Positions 25,724 through 35,540 of a stretch of DNA of 38,654 bases are shown one piece after another. This DNA is from Hyphomicrobiales bacterium (lineage in GTDB: Bacteria > Pseudomonadota > Alphaproteobacteria > Rhizobiales > Methyloligellaceae). Numbering within the stretch: the first letter of the stretch is position 1; each line of letters begins with the position of its first letter. Below the pieces are notes generated by a model. That model had not been told where the DNA came from and did no database searches. It was given only the letters and a program-made list of their open reading frames with translations. A program made the translations under genes and the position numbers. The DNA is taken from positions 1 through 38,654 of the forward strand of contig JANQLP010000122.1 in the NCBI GenBank assembly GCA_028280515.1, given 5' to 3'.

Positions 25724-28405
25724 ATGACAACACGTAACCTGAACTACTTCTTCGAACCGAAGTCGGTCGCCGTGATCGGCGCGAGCAGCCGGGAGGGATC
25801 GGTCGGCGCCGTCCTGGTTCAGAACATCATGCGCGGGGCGCTCGATGCACCGGTTTATCCGGTCAATCCAAAGCGTCAGCACGTCTTCGCCCTGCCCGCC
25901 TACCCGGACGTGGCGACCCTGCCGCAAACGCCCGAGCTCGCGATCATCGCAACGCCGCCGGCGACAATCCCGGGCATCATCAAGGAGCTTGGTGCGAAAG
26001 GAACGAAAGCGGCCGTCGTGATCAGCGCCGGTTTCTCGGACGGCGGCGCAGAGGGCCGCGACCTCAGACAGGACATGCTCGACCATGCGCGACCCAACCT
26101 GCTGCGCATCATCGGTCCGAACTGCCTCGGGATCATGGCACCGCATGTCGGTCTGAACGCGAGCTTCGCGAAGACGGATGCGCTGCCCGGACGGGTGGCG
26201 TTTGTGACGCAGTCCGGAGCCGTCGCGACCGCCGTGGTCGATTGGGCCCGCGAGCGCGGGATCGGCTTTTCCCACCTTGTCTCGCTCGGCGATATGTCGG
26301 ACGTCGATTTCGGCGACATGCTCGACTATCTCGCCACCGATCGGAAATCGCGCGCCGTGCTCCTTTACATCGAGGCGGTCACCGACGCGCGCAAATTCAT
26401 GTCGGCCGCCCGTGCGGCTTCCCGCGCCAAGCCGGTCATCGTTGTGAAGGTGGGCCGGTCAGAGGCCGGTGCCAAGGCTGCCGCGTCACATACGGGGTCC
26501 ATGGCCGGTGCGGACGAAGTCTATGAGGCGGCATTTCGGCGCGCCGGCGTGTTGCGCGTGTTCGCGCTGGACGAACTGTTCGATGCAGCGGAAACGCTCA
26601 GCAAGATCAATGTGCCCGGCGGCGACCGGCTTGCCATTCTGACCAATGGTGGTGGCGCCGGCGTTCTGGCGACAGATGCGCTGGCCATGAGAGGGGGACG
26701 GCTCGCGGACTTGCATCCGGAGACGCTCGCAGCCCTGGACAAGGTGCTCCCGAGCAACTGGTCGCACGGCAATCCGGTGGACATCATCGGCGATGCCCCG
26801 CCTAAGCGATATGAAGACAGTCTCAAGGTGCTGCTGGAAGATCATGATGCGGATGCGGTGCTGGTTCTGAGTTGCCCGACGGCGATGGCATCCGGCACGG
26901 TGACCGCCGAAGCGGTTATCCGGACCGCCAAGCAACACAAGAATGTGCCCGTTCTCACCAACTGGCTTGGTGGAGCATCCGTGAAGGATGCGCGAAAGCT
27001 CTTTTCCGACCACCAGGTGCCGACCTTCGAAACCCCGCACGATGCGGTTCGCGCCTACATGCATCTGATCAACTATCGCAAGGGCCAGATTTCGCTGATG
27101 GAAACGCCGCCATCGACCCCGGTCGAGTTCGCACCGGACACGGCAAAGGCGCGAGCGATCATCGAAGGCGTGCTGGAGGAAGGCCGCGATTTACTGACGG
27201 AACCGGAAGCAAAGGGGGTTCTGCAGGCTTATGAGATTCCGACGACACCGACGATGATTGCGTCCAGTCCCGCCGAGGCGCGCAAACTGGCTGGGCAAAT
27301 CGATGGTTCGGTGGTGATCAAGATCCTGTCGCGGGACATCACACATAAATCGGATGTGGGCGGTGTAGTGCTGGATCTGGAAACGCCGGAAGATGTGGAA
27401 AAGGCGGCCGCCGAGATGCTGCAGCGGGTGGCGGACGCCGCGCCGGACGCGCGCGTTGACGGCATCATGGTCCAAGAGATGCTCAAGCGCCGCCGCGGCT
27501 ATGAGCTTATTGTCGGCATCAGCGAAGACGCGCAATTCGGCCCGACGATCCTGTTTGGTCAGGGGGGTACCGGCGTGGAAGTACTCGACGATACGGTGCT
27601 CGGTCTGCCACCGCTCAACCTGCGCCTCGCCCATGAAATGCTGACCTCGACGCGGATTTACAATCTCCTGAAAGGGTTCCGCCATCGCCCGCCAATCGAC
27701 ATGCAGGCGCTCGAGCTCGTGCTCGTCAAGGTGTCCCAGTTGGCCATCGATATCGGCGAGGTCAAGGAGCTCGATATCAATCCGCTGCTTGCGGACGAGA
27801 ATGGTGTTGCGGCCCTCGATGCGCGCGTCCGCGTGGCTCCGTATGAGGGCCACCCGCACCGCCGGCTTGCGATCAAACCATATCCCAAAGAACTGGAGGA
27901 GACGGTCACGTTGAAGGACGGGCGGGAACTCCTGCTCCGTCCGATCATGGCCGAGGACGAACCGGCATTGCGCGAAGGGTTCGACAAGCTGACGCCGGAA
28001 GAGATCAAGATGCGCTTCTTCGTGCCGATGAAGGCCATGGACCATCTGATGGCGGCGCGGCTCAGCCAGATCAACTATGACCGCGAAATGGCTCTGCTTC
28101 TCACCGGTCCGGGTGCGCCCGGACAGGCGGAGATCTTCGGCGTGGCGCGTATCTCAGCCGACCCGAACAATGAACGGGCCGAGTATGCGCTGATCGTGCG
28201 CAACGAGATGACGGGTCAGGGCCTCGGCACGCTGTTGCTCGAAAAGATCATCGAATATGCGAGGGAGCGCGGAATCGAAGAGGTCCATGGCGCCGTGCTC
28301 CGCGAAAACCGGCCGATGCTGCGGCTCGTTGAAAAGCTCGGATTTGATATCGACCGGGTCACCGATGAGCCCTCGATTGTCATGAGCCGCATGAAGCTGC
28401 AATAA
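25724..28405 (+). CDS. Acyl-CoA synthetase (NDP-forming)-like / GNAT protein acetyltransferase (Pat/YfiQ type)
   Basis: The ATG at 25724 gives 893 residues, close to YfiQ/Pat (about 886). A longer in-frame extension upstream only overlaps the Usp-like gene. The order is a CoA-binding domain (about 8-100, SVAVIGASSREGSVG), succinyl-CoA-ligase-like domains (about 150-460, including ASHTGSMAGADE), an ATP-grasp domain (about 490-715) and a C-terminal GNAT acetyltransferase (about 727-893) with MTGQGLGTLLLEKII. In characterised Pat proteins the synthetase part does not make acetyl-CoA but regulates lysine acetylation of acetyl-CoA synthetase and other targets. The gene follows the Usp-like gene by 34 bp and probably ends the operon. 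Confidence 0.9.
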   Translation: MTTRNLNYFFEPKSVAVIGASSREGSVGAVLVQNIMRGALDAPVYPVNPKRQHVFALPAYPDVATLPQTPELAIIATPPATIPGIIKELGAKGTKAAVVISAGFSDGGAEGRDLRQDMLDHARPNLLRIIGPNCLGIMAPHVGLNASFAKTDALPGRVAFVTQSGAVATAVVDWARERGIGFSHLVSLGDMSDVDFGDMLDYLATDRKSRAVLLYIEAVTDARKFMSAARAASRAKPVIVVKVGRSEAGAKAAASHTGSMAGADEVYEAAFRRAGVLRVFALDELFDAAETLSKINVPGGDRLAILTNGGGAGVLATDALAMRGGRLADLHPETLAALDKVLPSNWSHGNPVDIIGDAPPKRYEDSLKVLLEDHDADAVLVLSCPTAMASGTVTAEAVIRTAKQHKNVPVLTNWLGGASVKDARKLFSDHQVPTFETPHDAVRAYMHLINYRKGQISLMETPPSTPVEFAPDTAKARAIIEGVLEEGRDLLTEPEAKGVLQAYEIPTTPTMIASSPAEARKLAGQIDGSVVIKILSRDITHKSDVGGVVLDLETPEDVEKAAAEMLQRVADAAPDARVDGIMVQEMLKRRRGYELIVGISEDAQFGPTILFGQGGTGVEVLDDTVLGLPPLNLRLAHEMLTSTRIYNLLKGFRHRPPIDMQALELVLVKVSQLAIDIGEVKELDINPLLADENGVAALDARVRVAPYEGHPHRRLAIKPYPKELEETVTLKDGRELLLRPIMAEDEPALREGFDKLTPEEIKMRFFVPMKAMDHLMAARLSQINYDREMALLLTGPGAPGQAEIFGVARISADPNNERAEYALIVRNEMTGQGLGTLLLEKIIEYARERGIEEVHGAVLRENRPMLRLVEKLGFDIDRVTDEPSIVMSRMKLQ

Positions 28406-28426
28406 CGGCTTGACGGTGCTTGTGGC

Positions 28427-31177
28427 CTAGGCGGTTGCTCCAGCCACGACCATCTTCTCGAAGACGAAGGGCAAGACGCCACCTGCCTGGACGTATGCCA
28501 CGTCATCCGGGGTATCGAGACGGGCGCGCACCAAGGTCAAGTGTGACCGGCCGTCTGGATAGTGAATCGCAAGGGTGAGTTCGCGCCTTTCCCGCAGCCC
28601 CTCGCCTATTCCGATGATGTCGAAGGTCTCTTCCCCGGTCAGTCCGAGGCTCTTGCGCCCTTCGCCATTCATGAACTGGAGCGGAAGGATGCCCATGCCC
28701 ACCAGATTGCTGCGGTGGATACGTTCATAGCTCTCTGCAATGACGGCCCGAACGCCAAGCAGCTTGACGCATTTGGCCGCTGTGTCGCGGGATGAACCAC
28801 AGCCATACTCCTTGCCGGCAACCACAATGAGCCCGACGCCGCGCGAGCGATACGCGCATGCCGCATCGAATACCGTCATCTGCTCGCGGTCGGGCATGAG
28901 CAGCGTGAGGCTGCCTTCGCTGCCCGGAATGATCTCGTTCTGGAGCCGGTTGTTTGCGAAGGCGGAGCGCATGGCCACCTCGTGGTTTCCACGCCGCGTG
29001 CCGAACGTGTTGAAGTCGGTCGGGGTGACACCGCGCGCTTGCAGATAGGCGCCGGCAGCGCTGTCGGCGGGGATCGCGCCTGACGGTGAAATATGGTCGG
29101 TGGTGATGGAATCGCCCAACATGACCAGCGGGCGAAGGCCGTGCAGGTCGGTCTTCGGCGTTGACGAGCCGTCGTCTACGTCAAAGTACGGGGCGCTCTT
29201 CAGATACGTGCTGTCCTCTTCCCATTCGAAGGTGGTGCCGGCGAAGGTGCCGAGCGCCTCCCAGCCGGACCCTCCATCGAGCACCGCGTCATACGAGTCC
29301 GCGAAGAGATGCGATTTGACGGCGCTCGCGGTGATCTTCGCGATCTCCTCGTCGCTCGGCCAGATGTCCTTCAAGTAGACCTCTTTGCCGTCGTTTCCGA
29401 CGCCGAGCGGTGCCGATGAAACATCGATCCGCATGCTGCCCGCCAACGCGTATGCGACAACCAAGGGCGGCGACATGATATAGTTCGCCCGGCAATGGGG
29501 ATGAATGCGGCCGGCAAAGTTGCGGTTTCCCGAGAGCACGGCGGCGCAGGTCAGGTCATGCTCCTCGATTGTCTTGGCTATGGGCTCGGCCAGCGGGCCC
29601 GATCCGCCATTGCATGTGGTGCATCCGAACCCGACGATGTGAAAGCCGAGCGCATCGAGATGCTGCTGCAAGCCCGCTTCCCTGAGATAGTCGGCGACCA
29701 CCTGCGAGCCTGGCGCGAAACTGGTCTTGATCCAGGGCTTTGCCGTCAGCCCGCGTTCAAGGGCGTTGCGGGCCAGCAATGCCGCGCCGATCACCACCGC
29801 CGGGTTCGACGTGTTCGTGCAACTCGTGATCGCCGCGATCACAATGTCGCCGTCGCCGAGATCGAAACCGTTGCCCGGCACACCGTGGCGTTCGTCTAAT
29901 GGCTTCAGTACAAACTCTTCTTCGATGTTCTTGTGCGCGTCCGCCAAGGTGACACGGTCCTGCGGCCGGCGCGGGCCGGCTATGCTCGGCACGATCCCGG
30001 ACAGGTCGATCTCGATCAACTCGTCAAACTCCGGTAACGGCGAACCGGTTTCGCGCCAGAGGCCCTGGGCGCGGGCGCAACGCTCGACGAATGCGACGTG
30101 ATCCGCCTCGCGCCCGGAAAGAGACAGATAATCGATTGTCTGCCGGTCGATGGGAAAGTACACGCAGGTGGCGCCATATTCGGGTGCCATATTGGAAATG
30201 GTGCAACGGTCCGCGGCAGGCAGTTCATCCAGGCTGTCGCCGCAGAATTCGACGAATTTGCCGACGACACCGAGCTGGCGCAGGCGCTCAGTGATCGTCA
30301 GCACGAGATCGGTCGCGGTGATGCCGGGAGTCCTCGCGCCCACCAGCTTGATGCCGATCACTTCCGGCACGGGAAATGATGTCTCACGCCCAAGCATGGC
30401 CATTTCGGCCTCGAGACCGCCAACGCCCCAGCCGACGACGCCGATGCCGTTGACCATCGGCGTATGACTGTCCGTTCCGTAAACCGTGTCCGGATAGGCT
30501 GCGCCCGACGCATCGTCAATCTGGTAGCCGCGCGCCAGAAACTCGATGTTGATCTGATGCATGATCCCTTTTCCCGGCGGAATGATCCGGACATTGGAAA
30601 AGGACGACTGGCACCAGTGCAGGAAGCGATAGCGCTCCCGGTTCATTTCCAGCTCGATCGCCTCGTTCTTTTCGCGCGCGCCATGGGCGCCGAAATGCAC
30701 CGGGATCAGGGAGTGGTCGATGACAAGATCGACGGGCAGCCGCGGATTGATGTCTTCCGGCGCAGCACCATGCGCCTGTGCCGCGTCCCGCATGGATGAC
30801 AAGTCGACCATGACCGGCACACCCAACATGTCCTGCAGCAAAATTCGGGCGGGCAGGAATGCGACAGGTTTGCCCACCTTGCGTCGAACGATGCGTTCCG
30901 CACTCTTCCGATCACCGCGGCGCAGGGCGTTCTCAAGGAGCACGCGCAGGCTGTAGGGCAGCGCAGCAAGATTTGCCCCGAACTCTCCACAGCCGGCCGT
31001 CAGATCGACAAGCTTGAGCCCGCTCTCATTGTCCTCGATATGTGTCAGTCCGGCCTCCGTCTTCCCGCTGAAGGTCCTGATTGTCGGATCATACACCAAA
31101 CCATCATCGACCGGCCAAACACACACTCGCCGGACTGGATCTCCAAATGCGCGCGGGCCGGACCTGTTCGCCCGCAT
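28427..31177 (-). CDS. acnA: Aconitase-family hydratase (AcnA-like)
   Basis: This is a 916-residue protein if begun at the ATG at 31177; a TTG at 31195 would add six residues. The first ~50 residues do not resemble aconitase, so the true start may lie further in. The family pattern starts near LPYSLRVLLENALRRGD. The [4Fe-4S] ligands are present in SCTNTSNP and GCTTCNGGSGP, and substrate-binding motifs GTDSHTPMVNG, GNRNFAGR and EYGCGSSRD are intact. The sequence departs from ordinary AcnA at several places, such as DHSLIPVHFG and FLHWCQSSF. It could be a second aconitase or a related hydratase such as 2-methylcitrate/2-methylisocitrate AcnD. It is convergent with the acetyltransferase gene, 21 bp apart. 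Confidence 0.82.
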   Translation of the reverse strand: MRANRSGPRAFGDPVRRVCVWPVDDGLVYDPTIRTFSGKTEAGLTHIEDNESGLKLVDLTAGCGEFGANLAALPYSLRVLLENALRRGDRKSAERIVRRKVGKPVAFLPARILLQDMLGVPVMVDLSSMRDAAQAHGAAPEDINPRLPVDLVIDHSLIPVHFGAHGAREKNEAIELEMNRERYRFLHWCQSSFSNVRIIPPGKGIMHQINIEFLARGYQIDDASGAAYPDTVYGTDSHTPMVNGIGVVGWGVGGLEAEMAMLGRETSFPVPEVIGIKLVGARTPGITATDLVLTITERLRQLGVVGKFVEFCGDSLDELPAADRCTISNMAPEYGATCVYFPIDRQTIDYLSLSGREADHVAFVERCARAQGLWRETGSPLPEFDELIEIDLSGIVPSIAGPRRPQDRVTLADAHKNIEEEFVLKPLDERHGVPGNGFDLGDGDIVIAAITSCTNTSNPAVVIGAALLARNALERGLTAKPWIKTSFAPGSQVVADYLREAGLQQHLDALGFHIVGFGCTTCNGGSGPLAEPIAKTIEEHDLTCAAVLSGNRNFAGRIHPHCRANYIMSPPLVVAYALAGSMRIDVSSAPLGVGNDGKEVYLKDIWPSDEEIAKITASAVKSHLFADSYDAVLDGGSGWEALGTFAGTTFEWEEDSTYLKSAPYFDVDDGSSTPKTDLHGLRPLVMLGDSITTDHISPSGAIPADSAAGAYLQARGVTPTDFNTFGTRRGNHEVAMRSAFANNRLQNEIIPGSEGSLTLLMPDREQMTVFDAACAYRSRGVGLIVVAGKEYGCGSSRDTAAKCVKLLGVRAVIAESYERIHRSNLVGMGILPLQFMNGEGRKSLGLTGEETFDIIGIGEGLRERRELTLAIHYPDGRSHLTLVRARLDTPDDVAYVQAGGVLPFVFEKMVVAGATA

Positions 31178-31426
31178 ACTGCGCGCGTAGGTCAACGGAG
31201 ACGGCCTGCCCTGCGACCTGGAAACAGTGAACCCATAGTTTCAACACAAGTCCTGAAGCAATCGTGCTGACACGGTCCGCACCCTGTTGGCTGTTCGGGA
31301 CGTAGCTATTTTCAACTCCGAGTCGTGCGGCATTTGCCGTTATGATGAAAAGATATGCAAAGCCGGGCTTGCCTAAACGGCGAGCCGTGCCATGCGCTCG
31401 CCCGGCGCGTTCGGAAGCGAACTGGA

Positions 31427-33829
31427 ATGCAGGATAAGGAGGTTCGTCTCGCGGTCGTCCTGACGGGCGGTGTCTCGCTCGCGATCTATATGCATGGCGT
31501 GACGAAGGAGCTGCTGAAGCTCGTGCGCGCATCGCGCTCCTATCACATGCGATCCGACACTGAAGGCGCCATGCCCGAGACCTATGTCGACAGTTGCAAC
31601 AGACGCGAAGTCGATACCGAAGCTGTCTATTTCGACCTGCTGAAGTCGTTCGCGCCGGAACTCGATCTGCGGGTGGTCATCGACGTGATCGCCGGCGCGT
31701 CGGCGGGAGGCGTCAACGGCATCATGCTCGCGCGTACCCTCGCCCACGATCTCGATATGGATCCTCACCGGCAGATGTGGCTGGACCATGCCGATGTTCT
31801 CCAACTCATCGATGAGAAATCCTCCGCCCGGAGCTGGCGCAAGCTGTATGTCTGGCCGATGGCCGGCCTGCTGCTCGGCCGGCAGCTTCATGCGATGGCG
31901 CCGGAAAAGGAAACGCGTGAAAAGCTCAGCGCATTCCTGCGTTCACGCTGGTTTCATCCGCCATTTTCGGGAGAGCGCTATACGTCGTGGCTGCTCGACG
32001 CATCGAGCGCAATGGAGCGAAAGGCACCGCTCAACGGTTCGCTGTTGCCGCAAGGGCATGCCCTCGATTTGTCCGTGAGCGTGACCGATTTTCACGGTCA
32101 CTCGAACCGCATTGCGCTTCACGATCCGCCGGAGATCGAAGAGCGCGATCACAGGCTGGTCTTGAAGTTTGCCTATCTCAAGTCGGCCGACGGAACGGTT
32201 ACGTCGGACTTCGACGCCGCCTCAGCGCCGGGACTTGTTTTCGCCGCACGTGCGACCTCGTGCTTCCCGGGCGCCTTTCCTCCGGCATCGCTCGGTGAAA
32301 TCGATACGCTGCTGGCGCGCCGTGGCGGTGCCTGGCCGGCCCGGGCGCGCTTCGTCGATGGCCAACTGGCCACATTCGCGACCGAGGGGAAGGACCTTAA
32401 AGCGGTCCGGTTCATCGACGGGAGCGTTGTCAACGACAAGCCGTTCGGGGCAGCGGTGGCTTCGATCGCTGGACGGGCCGCGCACCGCGAAGTCTCGCGC
32501 CGCATTGTATTCGTCGAACCGAACCCGCTCGACACGGCGATGGCGCAGGATCTGGCAGAACCCGGGTTTTTCCGGACCATTATTTCCTCGCTCGCGGAGA
32601 TTCCACGCAACGAGCCGATCCATGACGACCTTGCCCGTATCAACGCGTTCAATGGAAACATCCGGCTTATCCGGCAGGTGGTGCGGCAGACCGCACCCGT
32701 CATAGACCGGTTCGTCGACATCATTCTGCCACCCTCCGGCGAGGAGATGCGTCCGACCGCGGACGAAATTGCGGAATGGCGCCAGCAGGCCAACGATCAG
32801 GCGGCGCGGGAGGCGGGCTATGCGTTTCACACCTACTTCCGGCTCAAGGTCTTGGGGGTTGCCAAGCATCTGGAGTCCTTGATCTCGGCGCTGGCGTGGC
32901 CGGGGAACGGACCTGAGGTGCCGGCGCACGCACGGCTCGGGTTTCTCGCGGCCCTGAGCGAGTACGATGTGGGGGAGATCGACTGGCGGGACCGTTCAGG
33001 CACCGATCCGGTGAGCGAACCGGAAATCCAATTCCTGAAGTCGTTCGACGTCGATTTCCGGGTGCGGCGAATCCGCTTTGTCATCCGGCGGCTGAACGAG
33101 CTCTACCAGGTTGCCCTTGCAACGCCCGAGATCCGTTATCAGACGGATCGGCTCGATGATCTCAAGACGACACTTTATGAGCTGTTGGCGGAAGCGAAAG
33201 GACGATGGACGCCGGACCACTACGCGCCGCGCATTGTCACGGGGTTGAAGAGGAAACGGCGTGCCGGTCCGGGGCCCGACGCGTTCACGCCGGTGTTCTG
33301 GCGCATATCCGACGCCATGGCGCTCGACAAGCTCGATGGTTCGATCGACGAGGTCTTCGCCATCATGGTGCTGAACTATATTCCGCAGGAACTGCGCCGC
33401 GATCTGTTTGCCGCCTATATCGGATTCTCTTTCTTCGACGTGATGAGCTACCCGATGGTCCAGTGGGAGGACCTCGACGAATTCGAGGAAATTCTGATCG
33501 ACCGGATCAGCCCGGCAGATGCCGTGGCAATTCGCAAGGGAGGCGCGCGTGAAATCCTGCAAGGCACGGCCCTGCGCCGTTTTGGCGGGTTCTTCAATCG
33601 CAGCTACCGCGAGAACGACTATCTCTGGGGACGGCTCAACGCGGCCGACCGGCTGGTCGACATCATCGTTTCGGCCGTCGGTGAAAGCGGCGTGTCGCAC
33701 GACCTTGAGGTTCTGTCGATCAAACGCCGTTTGTTCGAGGCGATTCTCGATGCGGAGGAGCCGTTTCTAAAGGCGGATAGGAACCTGATACGCACGATCC
33801 GTGAGGAAATCCGCACGATATCTGCCTGA
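31427..33829 (+). CDS. Patatin-like protein (TIGR03607 type)
   Basis: I chose the ATG at 31427 (800 residues), with GGAAG upstream; the ATG at 31355 adds 24 residues of poor quality. The patatin hydrolase domain lies at the N-terminus. LTGGVSLAIYMHG (12-24) is its oxyanion-type glycine loop, the nucleophile is S92 in GASAGG, and the partner is D331 in DGS. The remaining ~430 residues match the long C-terminal region (DUF3376-like) of the TIGR03607 proteins. Patatins are acyl hydrolases acting on membrane lipids. There is no signal peptide, so it should act in the cytosol or at the inner membrane. It is divergent from the aconitase gene, about 250 bp apart. Confidence 0.87.
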   Translation: MQDKEVRLAVVLTGGVSLAIYMHGVTKELLKLVRASRSYHMRSDTEGAMPETYVDSCNRREVDTEAVYFDLLKSFAPELDLRVVIDVIAGASAGGVNGIMLARTLAHDLDMDPHRQMWLDHADVLQLIDEKSSARSWRKLYVWPMAGLLLGRQLHAMAPEKETREKLSAFLRSRWFHPPFSGERYTSWLLDASSAMERKAPLNGSLLPQGHALDLSVSVTDFHGHSNRIALHDPPEIEERDHRLVLKFAYLKSADGTVTSDFDAASAPGLVFAARATSCFPGAFPPASLGEIDTLLARRGGAWPARARFVDGQLATFATEGKDLKAVRFIDGSVVNDKPFGAAVASIAGRAAHREVSRRIVFVEPNPLDTAMAQDLAEPGFFRTIISSLAEIPRNEPIHDDLARINAFNGNIRLIRQVVRQTAPVIDRFVDIILPPSGEEMRPTADEIAEWRQQANDQAAREAGYAFHTYFRLKVLGVAKHLESLISALAWPGNGPEVPAHARLGFLAALSEYDVGEIDWRDRSGTDPVSEPEIQFLKSFDVDFRVRRIRFVIRRLNELYQVALATPEIRYQTDRLDDLKTTLYELLAEAKGRWTPDHYAPRIVTGLKRKRRAGPGPDAFTPVFWRISDAMALDKLDGSIDEVFAIMVLNYIPQELRRDLFAAYIGFSFFDVMSYPMVQWEDLDEFEEILIDRISPADAVAIRKGGAREILQGTALRRFGGFFNRSYRENDYLWGRLNAADRLVDIIVSAVGESGVSHDLEVLSIKRRLFEAILDAEEPFLKADRNLIRTIREEIRTISA

Positions 33830-34000
33830 ACGGCCGGTATTGGCCTGTAACTTCGAGGCCTGCGTCGGCGCTGTTGTCACATAGAAAAGGCACTCTGACA
33901 CGGAGGACAGGATGTCGCGGTTGCCTACACTTGTTCCGGCCGCGGGCGTCCCCATATGCGAGTCATCCCCGAAAAATTCGGATCGAAGGAGTAGAGTGTC

Positions 34001-34252
34001 ATGAAGATTCTCGCAATCATCGCGCTTGCCCTGGGACTGTCCGCCACGGCCGCAGTGGCCGGGCCGGTTACCCATGATCAGGCGAGGAACATCCAGGCTG
34101 CCATCGTTGCTCAAGACTGCTATGGCGGTGAAATGGAAACGGAAAGCGGCGGCAACGTTGCTTTCGAGGTTGAAGATGCAGTCTGCCCCGACGGCGTTTT
34201 TGACTTCAAGCTCGACAGGGACTTCAACATTCTGTCGCGCACCAAGAGCTGA
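34001..34252 (+). CDS. Small PepSY-like periplasmic protein
   Basis: This is an 83-residue protein with an AAGGAG ribosome-binding site and a clear signal peptide (MKILAIIALALGLSATAAVAG). The mature part of about 62 residues reads like a short PepSY domain: a helix (VTHDQARNIQAAIVAQDC) followed by strands, ending in a FDFKLDRDFNIL motif. Two cysteines, in QDCYGG and DAVCPDG, could form a disulphide. PepSY domains are thought to inhibit or modulate proteases or to bind ligands in the periplasm. A trypsin-like protease gene follows 112 bp downstream on the same strand, so a functional link is possible but only inferred. Confidence 0.75.
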   Translation: MKILAIIALALGLSATAAVAGPVTHDQARNIQAAIVAQDCYGGEMETESGGNVAFEVEDAVCPDGVFDFKLDRDFNILSRTKS

Positions 34253-34364
34253 TCGATGACGTCGGCCACGACCCGGCCATCCAGCGCCGGGTCAACGCCG
34301 GAACGTACAATTCGATTTGCTGCCTTGTGTTGTCCGAACGGGCGATTTGATCGATGATCCGGCA

Positions 34365-35159
34365 ATGACAGCTCCATTCGTTTCATCCCGCCTGTTCTCA
34401 CGTTTGCCCTTCGTTTTTGCCGCTTTTGTCCTTGCCTTGCTCGCATTGATGCGCGCGGTGGTGGCCGAACCCGCGTCCAACAAAAAGGTCTTTCCGGGGG
34501 TCATTGGTGAAGACGATCGCGAATACCTGACCGAGCTGAAAGCGCCGTGGACAGCCATCGGACGTGTGAACATCGGCGGCGTCAGCCGGACGGCGTACTG
34601 CACCGGTACCCTGATCGGACCGCGCATGGTCATCACGGCTGCTCACTGTCTCGTTGCAAGACGATCAGGCAAACGCCACGCGCTCGGCAACATACATTTT
34701 CTCCCCGGCACCAAGGGCGGCAAGGCCCTGGCGCATGGACGGGCCGAATGCGTCCGCCTGGCAGAGGGCTATCGCCATGATCAGGACGATGCGGCGGAGA
34801 AGTTCCGGACGGATGTGGCGGTGATTATTCTCAAAGAACCCCTGGAAATCCCCCCTGCCCCCTTGATGGGCGCGCGCATTGAGAAGGCGCCGCTCACGCT
34901 TCAGCATCTGGGGTATGCCCGCGACAGCCGGCACCGGATCAAGCGGGATGCCGACTGCAAGCTCCGCGGACGCCAGTCGGGCCTCTGGTTCACCGACTGC
35001 GACACGCACTTCGGCGGTTCCGGGGGACCGGTGTTCCTCGAACGCGATGGTGAGCCGGTCCTTGCCGCGATCATGGTCGGTGCGATCCGCAACAAGCACT
35101 CCGTCGCGGTCCCGATTGATCAATGGGTTGAACTGACGGCAAGCGATACCTGCCCATGA
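34365..35159 (+). CDS. Secreted trypsin-like serine protease
   Basis: This is a 264-residue protein from the ATG at 34365. The alternative at 34317 would put 16 polar residues before the signal sequence. The export segment (FVFAAFVLALLALMRAVVA) ends near residue 34. The chymotrypsin-type catalytic triad is complete: H94 in TAAHC, D150 in FRTDVAVI and S219 in GGSGGPVF. The Cys79/Cys95 pair around the active-site histidine is conserved, and other Cys residues (C129, C198, C212, C263) may form further disulphides. It should act in the periplasm or outside the cell. It lies directly downstream of the PepSY-like gene. Confidence 0.87.
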   Translation: MTAPFVSSRLFSRLPFVFAAFVLALLALMRAVVAEPASNKKVFPGVIGEDDREYLTELKAPWTAIGRVNIGGVSRTAYCTGTLIGPRMVITAAHCLVARRSGKRHALGNIHFLPGTKGGKALAHGRAECVRLAEGYRHDQDDAAEKFRTDVAVIILKEPLEIPPAPLMGARIEKAPLTLQHLGYARDSRHRIKRDADCKLRGRQSGLWFTDCDTHFGGSGGPVFLERDGEPVLAAIMVGAIRNKHSVAVPIDQWVELTASDTCP

Positions 35160-35190
35160 GAGCCCTACACCGGGCGAGCGCGGTGTGCTT

Positions 35191-35442
35191 CTAGCGGTCG
35201 CGCCTCAACTCGTCCGGGATGTCCCAGAAGCTGCGGTTTGCCTCCTGGTGGGCGTCAAGGCTGCTGATGCCGATGTCCTTCAGCATGCGCTGATCGAGCG
35301 ACTGCAGCCGCCGGCGCTGCCGGGCGACATCCAGACATGTGACGAGATAGCATACGAACCGGGCCAATCGCTGCCCGAACGTGCGCGTGTACCGCGCTCG
35401 ATGCGGTAGCCGGGCGCCGCTTTGTAAGGTCTCCACAGACAT
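35191..35442 (-). CDS. DUF1127 protein
   Basis: This is an 83-residue protein from the ATG at 35442, with an AAGGAG ribosome-binding site; a longer reading to 35511 has none. The C-terminal half holds the DUF1127 signature: an Arg-rich helix RQRRRLQSLDQRMLKDIGIS followed by a short tail ending NRSFWDIP. DUF1127 proteins are small basic proteins, some of which bind RNA and influence phosphate uptake and stress responses in alphaproteobacteria. The gene is divergent from a LysR regulator, a common arrangement in this group, and the regulator probably controls it. Confidence 0.85.
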   Translation of the reverse strand: MSVETLQSGARLPHRARYTRTFGQRLARFVCYLVTCLDVARQRRRLQSLDQRMLKDIGISSLDAHQEANRSFWDIPDELRRDR

Positions 35443-35540
35443 GGTCGAATCTCCTTGAATGAACCGGATATGTCCGTCGTCTGACCTATTAGATAGGGCG
35501 CTTCCTTGCATAATGGAAACGAATGTTTATAATAGCAATG

